Shown here in pieces: positions 45,210 to 54,372 of a DNA stretch of 64,000 nucleotides (its first letter is position 1; each line of letters starts with the position of its first letter). Made by a program: the position numbers and the translations under genes. Origin of the DNA: Lewinellaceae bacterium (GTDB lineage: Bacteria > Bacteroidota > Bacteroidia > Chitinophagales > Saprospiraceae); assembly GCA_024644235.1 (NCBI GenBank), contig JAHELJ010000005.1:132259-196258 (forward strand), given 5' to 3'. The notes under the pieces were generated by a model, which saw nothing but the letters and a program-made list of their open reading frames with translations, made no database searches and was not told the DNA's origin.

Positions 45210-45215
45210 ACTGCT

Positions 45216-46001
45216 ATGGATTTTCAGAAAAATGTTTTGGACGCGAGTAAGAACCTGCCTGTTGTCGTAGATTTTTGGGCACCCTGGTGTGGCCCTTGCC
45301 GGATCCTTGGTCCAGTAATCGAACAGCTTGCCAGTGAGCAGGAAGGCAAGTGGAAGTTGGTCAAATTGAATACTGAAGAATATCCTGAGATTGCTGCTCA
45401 GTATGGGATTCGCAGTATTCCAAATGTAAAGATGTTCTACAACGGGGATATCATAGCGGAGTTTGCCGGAGCCTTACCAAGACATTCAATCCTCAAATGG
45501 TTGGAAGATTATCTTCCTACCGAGGATAAAAAAGAACTGACAATACTTCTGGAAGAACTGGAGAATGCTGATGACGAAAATTCTATCCAACTACTGGAGG
45601 AATTCGTCTCGGCTCATCCTAACGTTGAAGAAGGTAGAGGGCTTTTGGCCAAATCTATTGTTCTGAAGGATCCTGCCCGAGCTGCCGAATTGGTGAGTGA
45701 TATTAAGATCGGCCACGCCATGGCGGATGAGGCTGAAGATATTCGCACTTTAGCCGAGCTGAGTTCCCAGGTAGACAGCGATAATGGCGAGGTTGGTGAA
45801 ATATTGAATGAAGTTGTTATCGCTCTCAATGCGGACGATCAAGATACTGCGCTGGCTAAGTTGATCGAAGCAGTGCAAAAGGATAAGAACTACGCTAACG
45901 AGCTCCCTCGTCGAGCAAGTATTGCGATGTTTCATCTTTTGGGACCTCAACACCCCCTGACAAAAAAGTACCGCCGGATTTTTGACATGGCCTTATATTA
46001 G
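45216..46001 (+). CDS. Thioredoxin-like chaperone with helical C-terminal domain (CnoX/YbbN type)
   Basis: A 261-residue protein. The thioredoxin domain (1-105) has the active site WCGPC (Cys25, Cys28) and cis-Pro loop IRSIPNVKMF. The remainder is helical and TPR-like (LLAKSIVLKDPARAAELV, ... AVQKDKNYANELPRRASIAMF), as in YbbN/CnoX. Those proteins protect substrates from oxidation and pass them to chaperonins. It lacks an export signal, so acts in the cytoplasm. The downstream amidohydrolase gene starts 3 bases after its stop. Confidence 0.87.
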   Translation: MDFQKNVLDASKNLPVVVDFWAPWCGPCRILGPVIEQLASEQEGKWKLVKLNTEEYPEIAAQYGIRSIPNVKMFYNGDIIAEFAGALPRHSILKWLEDYLPTEDKKELTILLEELENADDENSIQLLEEFVSAHPNVEEGRGLLAKSIVLKDPARAAELVSDIKIGHAMADEAEDIRTLAELSSQVDSDNGEVGEILNEVVIALNADDQDTALAKLIEAVQKDKNYANELPRRASIAMFHLLGPQHPLTKKYRRIFDMALY

Positions 46002-46004
46002 GGC

Positions 46005-47276
46005 ATGCGCATCGGCATAATTTACCTGGGACTCCTCTTCGGACTTCATATAGATGGCTCAGCTCAGCCAACAGCAAGTCTTTTTCAAAACGGCAATGTC
46101 TTTGATGGGTCCGATTTGCACAGCAATTGGTCTGTACTGGTGCAGGGGAATGAGATCGTCTACGCCGGTCTTGCTGAAGACCTACCTGAAACAGAAGTTG
46201 ATCATCTTATCGAACTGGAGGGACTAACCTTGCTTCCCGGATTAATCGAGGGCCATTCTCATTTGTTTTTACACCCCTACGATGAAACTGGTTGGAACGA
46301 CCAGGTACTCAAGGAATCTTTCACAGAGCGCACAGTGCGTGCAGTCAACCATGCCAAGGCCACCTTAAATGCCGGTATAACAACAGTCAGAGATCTTGGC
46401 ACCGAAGGGGCCGCATTTCTCGATGTGGAACTGAAGCAAAGCATTGAAAAGGGCTTGATGCCCGGACCTCGCATGATAACAGCAGGTCGGGCAATTGTGG
46501 CTACGGGGAGCTATGGACCTAAGGGCTTCGCATCGCATGTGAAAGTACCACTTGGAGCTCAGGAAGCTGACGACAGGGAATTGGTACGGGTAGTACGCGA
46601 ACAAATCGGTCATGGAGTAGATGTCATAAAAGTATATGCCGATTACCGATGGGGACCCTTTGGTCAGGCGGCTCCTACCTTCAGTGTCGAGGAACTGAGA
46701 TCGATCGTTGAGACTGCTGCATCCAGCGGAAGGATGGTAGTAGCGCATGCAGCTACTGAGGAAGGAATGCGAAGAGCCACCCTGGCTGGTGTGAGCACCA
46801 TCGAACATGGTGACGGAGGCACTCCAGAGATCTTCGAGCTCATGGTTGAGCACAAGGTTGCACTATGCCCCACTCTGGCTGCGGGCGATGCCATCATGCA
46901 ATACCGGGGATGGAAAAAAGGAGTTGACCCGGAGCCGGATCGAATTGTCCAGAAGAAGAAAAGCTTTGGAGCAGCTCTGAAGGCCGGGGTTACAATTTGT
47001 GCCGGAGGAGACGTGGGTGTCTTCACCCATGGTGATAATGTCAGAGAGTTGGAAATGATGGTGGAATATGGAATGTCCGATAAAGATGTATTGCGATCTG
47101 CAACCAGCGTCAACGCTCAAGTATTTGACCTGTCAAATCTGGGCAAGATAGAGCATGGTAAAATGGCGGATCTAATCCTGGTGGAAGGTGACCCCACTGA
47201 GAATATTTCTGTTTTGCGATTGGCGAAATTTGTCATGAAGGACGGAAAGATTATTAAGGATGAATTGGGCAGCTAG
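46005..47276 (+). CDS. Secreted amidohydrolase family protein
   Basis: A 423-residue amidohydrolase of the imidazolonepropionase/prolidase-like group. Residues 1-20 form a signal peptide (IIYLGLLFGLHIDGSAQ). Metal-binding motifs: LPGLIEGHSHLFLHP (His-x-His), VVAHAATEEG and STIEHGDG (two further His), and AGGDVGVFTHG (Asp). Family relatives hydrolyse Xaa-Pro or other cyclic/peptide amides in the periplasm. The gene overlaps the next one by 17 bases, so they are likely co-translated. Confidence 0.87.
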   Translation: MRIGIIYLGLLFGLHIDGSAQPTASLFQNGNVFDGSDLHSNWSVLVQGNEIVYAGLAEDLPETEVDHLIELEGLTLLPGLIEGHSHLFLHPYDETGWNDQVLKESFTERTVRAVNHAKATLNAGITTVRDLGTEGAAFLDVELKQSIEKGLMPGPRMITAGRAIVATGSYGPKGFASHVKVPLGAQEADDRELVRVVREQIGHGVDVIKVYADYRWGPFGQAAPTFSVEELRSIVETAASSGRMVVAHAATEEGMRRATLAGVSTIEHGDGGTPEIFELMVEHKVALCPTLAAGDAIMQYRGWKKGVDPEPDRIVQKKKSFGAALKAGVTICAGGDVGVFTHGDNVRELEMMVEYGMSDKDVLRSATSVNAQVFDLSNLGKIEHGKMADLILVEGDPTENISVLRLAKFVMKDGKIIKDELGS

Positions 47277-48075
47277 GCTGACGATCTTACTAATAGGAGT
47301 GTTGTTGGCAATGACCAGTTGCCGATTGACACCTCAATATTTACCGGAAGCAGGTGGGAACACTTTAACGGCTGTGCCATTTGGAGAATCCGGATGTCCC
47401 TTTGGTTTCTACGAATACCTGCCGGAAGGCTATGGACTGGATAGTACGATAAAGTACCCTTTGCTGATCTTTCTGCACGGCGCGGGAGAACGTGGTGATA
47501 GTGAACGAGATCCCGAAGAGTTGGATAAACTGCTGACCACAGGTTTGCCGGCACTGATCCGGGCAGGGCAATTCGATCCTCCCGAGCCCATGATTGTCCT
47601 TGCTCTTCAGGCCAATATCGGTTTTGATCAAAACAATCTGCACAAGGCAATCAAGTGGGCACATAAAACATACCTGGCAAACCCTTCTCGCACCTATATG
47701 ACTGGTTTAAGCATGGGGGCATACGCTACCTACCGTTATCTGGGCTCTTATGGAAAGAGGTCTCTGGTCGCTGCTGCAGTTGTCATTTGTGGTGGAGCAC
47801 CGGTGGAGAGAGCAAATCGGATCGGCCAGACACCATTGTGGATTTTCCACGGTGATGCGGATGAAATCGTGCCGGTCTCCGAATCATTTGAGATCGCTAA
47901 AGCCCTGGGCGATCAAGCTGAGGTCAAACCTTTCAATCTTTCCATTTACCCGGGTGTCGATCATCGAAGCTGGGACATGACCTACGATGGCACTGGCATG
48001 GGCAAGGAAGATCCTGATTACGATCGCTTCGATAAGGATATCTATAGCTGGATGTTGCAGTATAGAAGGGATTGA
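47260..48075 (+). CDS. Alpha/beta hydrolase lipoprotein (feruloyl/PHB-esterase-like)
   Basis: A 271-residue esterase. The N-terminus has a lipoprotein signal (LLIGVLLAMTSC, Cys22). The alpha/beta hydrolase core shows LLIFLHGAGERGD (oxyanion region), GLSMGAYATY (nucleophile Ser), WIFHGDADEIVPVSES (acid Asp) and YPGVDHRSWD (His). This is the layout of phospholipase/carboxylesterase and PHB-depolymerase-like esterases used on plant or microbial polymers. Overlaps the amidohydrolase gene by 17 bases and ends the plus-strand run. Confidence 0.87.
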   Translation: MNWAARLTILLIGVLLAMTSCRLTPQYLPEAGGNTLTAVPFGESGCPFGFYEYLPEGYGLDSTIKYPLLIFLHGAGERGDSERDPEELDKLLTTGLPALIRAGQFDPPEPMIVLALQANIGFDQNNLHKAIKWAHKTYLANPSRTYMTGLSMGAYATYRYLGSYGKRSLVAAAVVICGGAPVERANRIGQTPLWIFHGDADEIVPVSESFEIAKALGDQAEVKPFNLSIYPGVDHRSWDMTYDGTGMGKEDPDYDRFDKDIYSWMLQYRRD

Positions 48076-48495
48076 CGTTAAAAGGTTACAAGTTTATAAG
48101 GTTAAAAGGTTAAGAGGGGATTGGACTTCTTTAGGCTAAGGCTAAGGCTGAGGCAAACACCAGAAAACCAAAGCACCAAAATACCAATGCCGGAAAGGTA
48201 AAAGAGGCGAAAATGGCAAAGGGGGGTCAAAGGTCAAACCGCAAAACCAGAATACCAGAGCACCAGAAAACCAACACCAATGCTTTTCTGGTAAAAGAGG
48301 CGAAAACGGCAAAGAAGGTCAAAGGAGACCTTATGCTTAGACTTAAACTTGTACTTAAGCTTGGACTTAGCCCCTGGTTGCTCTTCTGGTAAAAGAGGCG
48401 AAAATGGTAAAGGGGGTCAAAGGGTCAAACCAAAACACCAGAAAACCAAAGCACCAAAACACCGATCCTTTTTAAGTTCTTCAACTCTCAACTGG
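48076..48495 (+). repeat. Degenerate tandem repeat spacer
   Basis: The spacer is filled with an imperfect unit of about 100-130 bases, occurring about three times (near 48195, 48285, 48385): CTGGTAAAAGAGGCGAAAA, then TGGCAAAGGGGGTCAAAGG, then ACCAGAAAACCAAAGCACC. Strong purine bias on the plus strand. Also short runs of CTTAAACTTG and CTAAGGCTAAGGCT. No gene is contained. Confidence 0.7.
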
Positions 48496-49731
48496 CTATT
48501 CCGCCAATTTCGAATGAATATGCATATCGCTTTCCAGAGTCCGATGTACGGGGCAGCGGTTGGCAATCTCCAGTAGTCTCGTTTTTTGGGTATGATCAAG
48601 ATCACCGATAAGTTCCACCACCCGGCTGATTTGGTCAATTCGGGCTTTGGGATCTTTTACTTCACCTTCTGCGGTGATACAAGTCTCGCAATCTTCCGCA
48701 TAGACCTTCTCGTGTTTTAGGTGTACGAGAACTTCCTGGAGGTCCCACTTTTTCCTTCGAGCATACATCTGTAAGGTCATGGCTGTACATGATCCCAAAG
48801 CTGCGGAGAGCAAGTGATAGGGGGAGGGTCCAAAGTCGTTCCCTCCCACAGACTCCGGTTCATCGGCAGTGAGGTGATGGCGACCTGCCAGGATCAAGGT
48901 AGTGTATTCATCATCGTCAGGGAGGCTGGCAACCACATCAAGCTCGGTATCTAGAACTCGACGCTCGGGCTTATCAAGGTATCTTGCTGCCCAGCTGGCA
49001 ATCACTTCGCCGGCATAAATGGAATCCATCTTGTTGGATAAAATGTGGTCGGCCTGATCGAGAGAAATAAAGCTCTTGGGATGATAAGCAGCTTTGTAGA
49101 GTTTGGCAGCATGGCTTACATCAACAACCTCGTCAATCGGAGAATGCAAAATGAGCAGAGCCTTTCTTAGATCACTGACAGTGGTGAGCAGGTCGGCGAC
49201 CTCCGCATCTTTCAGAAACTTCTCACCAATCTCAAAAGTGCGTCCTGCAATCTGAACGGTAGCTTTACCATCTTTTTTGATTTCAGCTACTTCATGTTGA
49301 AAAAGATGAATGACGTGCTTGGGATCGGATGGAGCGGCAATACTGACTACGCCTTTGATACTTTCAATCTGAGGAGCAGCATAGAGCGCAGCAGCACCTC
49401 CCAGCGAGTGACCGATCAGCAGTTCCGGAGCCTCATAGTTCTCCTCAAGGTAAGCTGCCGCGGCCAAGAGATCAGTAACATTCGTGAGAAAACTCGTTTC
49501 GACAAACTCCCCTTCGCTGTCGCCCAAACCGCTGAAATCAAAACGCAATACAGCGATGCCGCGAGAGGTGAGTCCACGGGCAATATTTTTTACTGCCGGG
49601 AAATTCTTATTGCAGGTAAAGCAATGGCCAAATACGGCGTACGCTATTGGTTCCTGATCGGGTGGAAATTCCAGATACGCGGACAGAGCCCAACCTTCCC
49701 GGTTGATAAACTGCAACTTTTCTCTTTTCAT
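48496..49731 (-). CDS. Bifunctional alpha/beta hydrolase - OsmC family protein
   Basis: A 411-residue fusion. The front 255 residues are an alpha/beta hydrolase (AVFGHCFTCNKNF, FDFSGLGDSEGEF, LIGHSLGGAAAL with nucleophile Ser, ILHSPIDEVV). The last 135 are an OsmC/Ohr-like peroxide-handling domain (LSAALGSCTAMTLQMYARRK with one conserved Cys, EVKDPKARIDQISRVV, IANRCPVHRTLE with a second Cys). OsmC proteins reduce organic hydroperoxides. This fusion type is widespread and its joint function is unclear. First in position at the left end of a minus-strand group with acylphosphatase and LpxD-like genes (58-base gap). Confidence 0.9.
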   Translation of the reverse strand: MKREKLQFINREGWALSAYLEFPPDQEPIAYAVFGHCFTCNKNFPAVKNIARGLTSRGIAVLRFDFSGLGDSEGEFVETSFLTNVTDLLAAAAYLEENYEAPELLIGHSLGGAAALYAAPQIESIKGVVSIAAPSDPKHVIHLFQHEVAEIKKDGKATVQIAGRTFEIGEKFLKDAEVADLLTTVSDLRKALLILHSPIDEVVDVSHAAKLYKAAYHPKSFISLDQADHILSNKMDSIYAGEVIASWAARYLDKPERRVLDTELDVVASLPDDDEYTTLILAGRHHLTADEPESVGGNDFGPSPYHLLSAALGSCTAMTLQMYARRKKWDLQEVLVHLKHEKVYAEDCETCITAEGEVKDPKARIDQISRVVELIGDLDHTQKTRLLEIANRCPVHRTLESDMHIHSKLAE

Positions 49732-49789
49732 GACAGATGTGATGATCCGGTTGTAAGATAAGACAACTGGAATGACTCAAAAGGGAGCA

Positions 49790-50065
49790 CTACCAGCGTT
49801 TGATCTCGAAAGATCGAAAGCCTTGAAGTTCGAGATTGGCCTCTACGACATTGGAGACAGAAGCATGTCTAGGACCATTGTGACACCATTCAACAAAAGA
49901 TTTCAGAGCGGCCGGTTCTCCCTCTGCCTCGATATAAACTGATCCATCTGCCTGATTCTTCACGAATCCATAGATACCTAGGTCGCGAGCCTTGATTTGC
50001 GTACTAGCCCGAAACCATACTCCCTGGACTTTTCCATAGACCTGAAGAGCCACTGCCTTCTTCAC
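49790..50065 (-). CDS. acyP: Acylphosphatase
   Basis: A 91-residue acylphosphatase: GKVQGVWFRASTQIKARDLG with the catalytic Arg and GFVKNQADGSVYIEAEG with the catalytic Asn. It hydrolyses acyl phosphates such as 1,3-bisphosphoglycerate or carbamoyl phosphate. Its ATG overlaps the LpxD-like stop by four bases (50062-50065), so translation is coupled. Confidence 0.93.
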   Translation of the reverse strand: MKKAVALQVYGKVQGVWFRASTQIKARDLGIYGFVKNQADGSVYIEAEGEPAALKSFVEWCHNGPRHASVSNVVEANLELQGFRSFEIKRW

Positions 50066-50979
50066 TGCAGGTTTTTGCCTTTTCTGCTTCTGGCCAGGTC
50101 ACGAAAAAATTCGCGGGCAGGCTTTGCCGGTAACCCGAAGTATCGTCCACCATCTGGCAAGTCTTTGGTGACTCCTGCCTTCCCAAGAATGATCACGCGG
50201 TCGCCGATCACCAGATTATTAGAAATACCAGCCTGGCCATAAATCCTGACATGATCGCCGATGAGGGTCTTCCCTCCTATACCAACCTGACCCGCCAGCG
50301 TACAGTGCTTCCCGATTACCGCTCCATGACCTATATGTACTTGCGAATCAAGCTTCGATCCTTCCCCAATCCGGGTTGCTCCGGACACGCCCTTGTTTAT
50401 GGTACAAGAAGCCCCGATAAAGACATCACTTTCTATTACGACAGAACCGCCAGACTGCCATTGCTCGAGATGGGTGCCACGGTCTTTGAAATAAAAAGCA
50501 TCAGTGCCGATCATACATCCTGCAGAGATCCTCACCCTGTCTCCGATTGTGGTATGGCTCCCAATGTAGCAATGCGACTGTATATAGCAGTCTTCACCGA
50601 TAACAACCTCATTGCCAATCATCACATGGGGCTCTATGATGGCACTCGGATGAATGACTGCCGAAGCTGATCTCTCCACTTCCAAAGGTTGAAATTTGCG
50701 GTAGCGGCGTACCAGGCTGTCATACGCGGTGAATGGATCATCGACGAGAAGGAGGGTTTTTCCCGGTGGGCAGTCAGTTCTTTTGTTGATAATGATGATG
50801 GTAGCTGCAGAGCTAAGACTTTTCTTATAGTACTTCTCAATGTCGACAAAGGTGATGTCTCCCTTTCTAACCTTGTGGATTTCATTGATGCCAAATGCTT
50901 TCCGGTCAGGATCTCCGACGATTTCGGCTCCAATGAGTTCTGCTATTTCCTGAACACCAATTGGCTGAGGGAAATCCAT
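50062..50979 (-). CDS. lpxD: LpxD-like UDP-3-O-acylglucosamine N-acyltransferase
   Basis: A 305-residue left-handed beta-helix acyltransferase with LpxD layout: N-terminal uridine-binding domain (IAELIGAEIVGDPDRKAFGI, KVRKGDITFVD), then hexapeptide repeats (IHPSAIIEPHVMIGNEVVIG and onward) with the His of SQVHIGHGAVIG at the catalytic place. It is about 35-40 residues shorter than usual LpxD and ends without the longer C-terminal helices. It would transfer a hydroxyacyl group to UDP-sugar in lipid A assembly. A second, standard LpxD elsewhere is likely, so this may be a paralogue with another sugar substrate. It sits 9 bases downstream of the GT35-like gene. Confidence 0.8.
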   Translation of the reverse strand: MDFPQPIGVQEIAELIGAEIVGDPDRKAFGINEIHKVRKGDITFVDIEKYYKKSLSSAATIIIINKRTDCPPGKTLLLVDDPFTAYDSLVRRYRKFQPLEVERSASAVIHPSAIIEPHVMIGNEVVIGEDCYIQSHCYIGSHTTIGDRVRISAGCMIGTDAFYFKDRGTHLEQWQSGGSVVIESDVFIGASCTINKGVSGATRIGEGSKLDSQVHIGHGAVIGKHCTLAGQVGIGGKTLIGDHVRIYGQAGISNNLVIGDRVIILGKAGVTKDLPDGGRYFGLPAKPAREFFRDLARSRKGKNLQ

Positions 50980-50988
50980 AGAAAAGAT

Positions 50989-52638
50989 CTAGCTATAGAG
51001 TTTTTGATAGTATTCTGTTGCCATCCTATTTGAATCGAATGCCGGTACAACATCTCGCATACTGTTTTTTACCATCTGCGTCCATTGTTGAGGGTGGTCG
51101 TAGTACATAGGCAATATATTATTCTGCAAGATGTCGTACAAGTTGATGAGATCTTCCAGGTCTTGCCCTTCCATGGGCTGGTCTAGGTTGGCGGGAGGAA
51201 TAATGAATGCATTCTCCAGGTGTTTAGCAAACTCAGGGATCCAACCATCGTTGGTGGAAAAATTAATACTTCCATTCATTGCTGCCGTCATACCGCTGGT
51301 TCCCGAAGCTTCGCGGGTGATACGAGGTGTATTCAACCAAACATCCGATCCCTGTTTGAGCTTCTTTGATAGCTCGAGTTCGTAACCTACCAAAACAGCG
51401 CAGCGTGGGTGTTTCTTGCTTAGTTGAACTAAGGTGTTAAACACATTGATAGCCCCGTAGTCCAAAGGATAGGGCTTTCCAGCCCAGATAATTTGCAATG
51501 GGTACCGATCATCTTTCATAAGTCTTTCAAAAGTCTCTTCTTGCCAGGTAATCAAGTCAGCTCGTTTGTAGGGCGCAAATCGACGAGCCCATACGATGGT
51601 CAATACCTTTTCGTCAAAGATTTTCCCGGTTTGATCTGCCACTTCTTTAAAAAGCTCCCTTTTCATTTCCATCTTGCGATGACGCAAGCCCTCGTTATCT
51701 TCTGCCTCCAGCTTTTGCAACATCGCTTGATCGGTCCAATATCCGGCATGTTGTGAATTGGTAATATGATCAATATGGCAGATATCTTCAAAGCCATCCC
51801 ACATATCCCGGGCTACATGTCCATGGATTTCTGATACTGCATTGGCCTTACCTGCTAATCTCAATGCTCCCAGAGTAAGATTAAAGCTGTTGCCCTCTAC
51901 TTTAGTGATCTGTCTGATCTCTTCCAACGGTGAATCATGGAAGAATCCCATTTTTTTCAAAAATTGGATATCGTGTTGCTCATTGCCGGCTGGCACTGGG
52001 GTGTGCGTGGTGAAGACTAGTTTGTGGCGAAGGGCTTCCAGATTTTTGTCTTGATAATAGATATAGAATGCTGCTGGTAATGCATGTGCTTCGTTGAGAT
52101 GGATTTTTTCCGGATGAAAGCCAATGGTGTTGAGCAATTTCATGCCACCTTGCCCCAACAGTATGTACTGGGCGATTTTGGCGGACGTTTGCGAATCGTA
52201 GAGCCGGTGGCAAATCGTACGGGCGAGATGATCGTTTTCGGGGATATCGGTAGACAGAAAGAATATCGGTGCTGTATTGAATACGTGAGGATCGAGATAC
52301 CAAACCTTTACTTTTACCGGGTGGCGGTCAACAGAGATGTCCAGCTGGATACCGGTATCCTGTAGGAAATTATAGAATCGTTCCATGAAGAGCACTTCCA
52401 TGCTTTGATCCTGATGCCGGTGCTGGTCATAGTAGCCAAATTTCCATAGAATGCTTATTCCCACTAGATTTTGACCCAGGTCGAAAGCACTGCGCATATG
52501 CGAACCGGCCAAATAGCCCAGTCCCCCAGAGAAAGTCTTTAGAGCCTGGTCGATTCCGAATTCCATGCAGAAGTAAGCTACTCTCGTTTGGAACGCCGGG
52601 TTGATTTCGTACGGATGTTGAAAACCCTCCATAAACAT
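50989..52638 (-). CDS. Alpha-glucan phosphorylase family (GT35-like) protein lacking the PLP lysine
   Basis: A 549-residue protein (start ATG at 52638; an upstream in-frame ATG at 52701 adds 21 unlikely residues). It shows the short alpha-glucan phosphorylase layout: VAYFCMEFGIDQALKTFSGGLGYLAGSH, GQGGMKLLNTIGFHPEKIHLNEAH, FTTHTPVPAGNE and IVWARRFAPYKRADL. In phosphorylases the motif EASGTSGMKAAMNG carries the pyridoxal-phosphate lysine. Here it reads EASGTSGMTAAMNG, with Thr451 (ACG codon 51286-51288). So PLP chemistry of the normal kind is unlikely. It could be an inactive or altered glucosyltransferase, or a glucan-binding regulator. Located before the LpxD-like gene on the same strand. Confidence 0.85.
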   Translation of the reverse strand: MFMEGFQHPYEINPAFQTRVAYFCMEFGIDQALKTFSGGLGYLAGSHMRSAFDLGQNLVGISILWKFGYYDQHRHQDQSMEVLFMERFYNFLQDTGIQLDISVDRHPVKVKVWYLDPHVFNTAPIFFLSTDIPENDHLARTICHRLYDSQTSAKIAQYILLGQGGMKLLNTIGFHPEKIHLNEAHALPAAFYIYYQDKNLEALRHKLVFTTHTPVPAGNEQHDIQFLKKMGFFHDSPLEEIRQITKVEGNSFNLTLGALRLAGKANAVSEIHGHVARDMWDGFEDICHIDHITNSQHAGYWTDQAMLQKLEAEDNEGLRHRKMEMKRELFKEVADQTGKIFDEKVLTIVWARRFAPYKRADLITWQEETFERLMKDDRYPLQIIWAGKPYPLDYGAINVFNTLVQLSKKHPRCAVLVGYELELSKKLKQGSDVWLNTPRITREASGTSGMTAAMNGSINFSTNDGWIPEFAKHLENAFIIPPANLDQPMEGQDLEDLINLYDILQNNILPMYYDHPQQWTQMVKNSMRDVVPAFDSNRMATEYYQKLYS

Positions 52639-52970
52639 GTCGATTTTTGAAGGGCACAAATATAGAGGAATGAAATGTAGGGGAAAGTAAAATCCGCACA
52701 AGAATCAGACGTTTAAGACCCCTTTTGTCAGGGATGGAGTGGTTGCCGTGGTTCGGTAATCCCCTTGTCTTCATTCGAAGAACCTTACTTTGAAAGCAAG
52801 ATTGAGGCCCGCCCTAGTCACTTCAAATCCGACTCCAATTTTTATAATGTTGAGTCAAAACAAAAAATTGATCCTTGTGCGGATACAGCTATATAGCCTT
52901 TACCATTCTCTGTTTAAGTTACAAAAAATAATATATATCGCTGAAAAATTATTTGTCAAAAATAGCTGCT

Positions 52971-54272
52971 TCAGCGGAGGTCGATCACTCGATTAAGCTT
53001 ACCACCCTCACTGCGGGGAATGGTTCCAGGAGATTCCACTTGTACCGGAATATTCAGTCCTATACTCTCCCGAAATTTCGTCATTAATTGTACTTCCAGA
53101 TTGGCTTTCTCACCGGGGTTGAGGGCATCTTCTGTCGTTGCTTCTACCTTTACCAGGATCGTGTCCAGTCGCTCCTTACTACTTACAACAATCTGATAAT
53201 TGGCGCTAAGTTCGGTCACGGCACCAATGACCTCCTCAATTTGAGTGGGAAACAGATTTACTCCCCGAATGATCAGCATGCTATCTGCCCGACCTCGGAT
53301 AGAGCTCATCTTAATGTGGGTGCGCTTTTGACTGTACTCATACGAAAGGGAGCATATATCATTTGTACAATAGCGGATCATAGGTATAACCTCCTTAGTG
53401 AGTGTGGTCAGCAAGAGTATGCCAGTCTGACCATAAGGGACGGGCTCAAAAGTATCCGGATCAATCACTTCCGGGAAAAAGTGATCTTCCCAGATGTAGC
53501 TTCCGGTGCCTTTTTCCTCATAGTCCTCCTGACTTACCCCGGGGCCAATGATCTCACTCAGCCCGTAGATATTGGTTGCAGTTACTGCCAGTCCCTTTTC
53601 TACATGAGTCCGGATCGTTTCTGTCCAGGGCTCCGCTCCCAGTACGGCATATCGAAGGTTAAGTGTCTTGGGATCTATACCGCGCTCTTCAAATTCGTCA
53701 GCCAGACGCTGAGCATAAGAAGGGGTACAACAAATAACCTCAGGCATAAAATCCTGAATTAACATTATTTGACGGTCAGTCATGCCACCGGATACAGGTA
53801 CGACGTTCATACCCAACTTCTCCGCTCCGCTATGCAGTCCTAGGCCCCCGGTAAAGAGCCCGTAGCCGTAGGCGTTGTGAAGCATCATTCCTGGCCGGGC
53901 ACCTGCTGCCACTAACGATCTTGCATTGACCTCCCCCATCAGGTCCAGGTCCGCTCGGGAGAAGCCCACTACTGTCGGTTTGCCGGTGGTGCCACTGGAA
54001 CAATGCACCCGGGCGACCTGATCACGGCTTACCCCGAACATATCGAAGGGGTAATGATCTCGTAGATCCTCTTTACGGGTGATCGGTAGTCTGCTGATGT
54101 CCTCCACGGACGAGATGTCGTTTATGGACTCAATACCAAGCTTGTCAAAAGCTTGCTGATAAAATGGAATCGTGTCCCATGTACGTTGGACCAAATCCTT
54201 CAAACGATCCACTTGTAGCGCGCGCAGTTGATCCAGGGGCATGGTTTCGTACTGCTTGTTATAATACTGCAT
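52971..54272 (-). CDS. paaK: Phenylacetate-CoA ligase
   Basis: A 433-residue adenylate-forming enzyme with the paaK pattern: LRALQVDRLKDLVQRTWDTIPFYQ, the AMP-binding loop VHCSSGTTGKPTVVGF, NAYGYGLFTGGLGLHSGAEKLG, ATNIYGLSEIIGPGVSQE and MSSIRGRADSMLIIRGVNLFPTQIEEV. It converts phenylacetate to phenylacetyl-CoA. It is the only phenylacetate gene in this stretch, but the thiolase at 8733-9941 is of the type that ends that route. Divergent from the aminotransferase gene; 269 bases of unassigned spacer lie downstream. Confidence 0.93.
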   Translation of the reverse strand: MQYYNKQYETMPLDQLRALQVDRLKDLVQRTWDTIPFYQQAFDKLGIESINDISSVEDISRLPITRKEDLRDHYPFDMFGVSRDQVARVHCSSGTTGKPTVVGFSRADLDLMGEVNARSLVAAGARPGMMLHNAYGYGLFTGGLGLHSGAEKLGMNVVPVSGGMTDRQIMLIQDFMPEVICCTPSYAQRLADEFEERGIDPKTLNLRYAVLGAEPWTETIRTHVEKGLAVTATNIYGLSEIIGPGVSQEDYEEKGTGSYIWEDHFFPEVIDPDTFEPVPYGQTGILLLTTLTKEVIPMIRYCTNDICSLSYEYSQKRTHIKMSSIRGRADSMLIIRGVNLFPTQIEEVIGAVTELSANYQIVVSSKERLDTILVKVEATTEDALNPGEKANLEVQLMTKFRESIGLNIPVQVESPGTIPRSEGGKLNRVIDLR

Positions 54273-54372
54273 TTGTACTTGATGATCTTTTTAAAGATAG
54301 GGTCCGGGATTCATTTGTTGAAATCAAGAAGTAAGAGCTCTATCTTTAGTCGAATCATAAAACTCCCAATTC

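Noticed and set aside
48076..48495. CRISPR or integron-like array
   Set aside because: Units are degenerate, purine-rich and uneven, with no conserved repeat of fixed length and no cas or integrase genes nearby.
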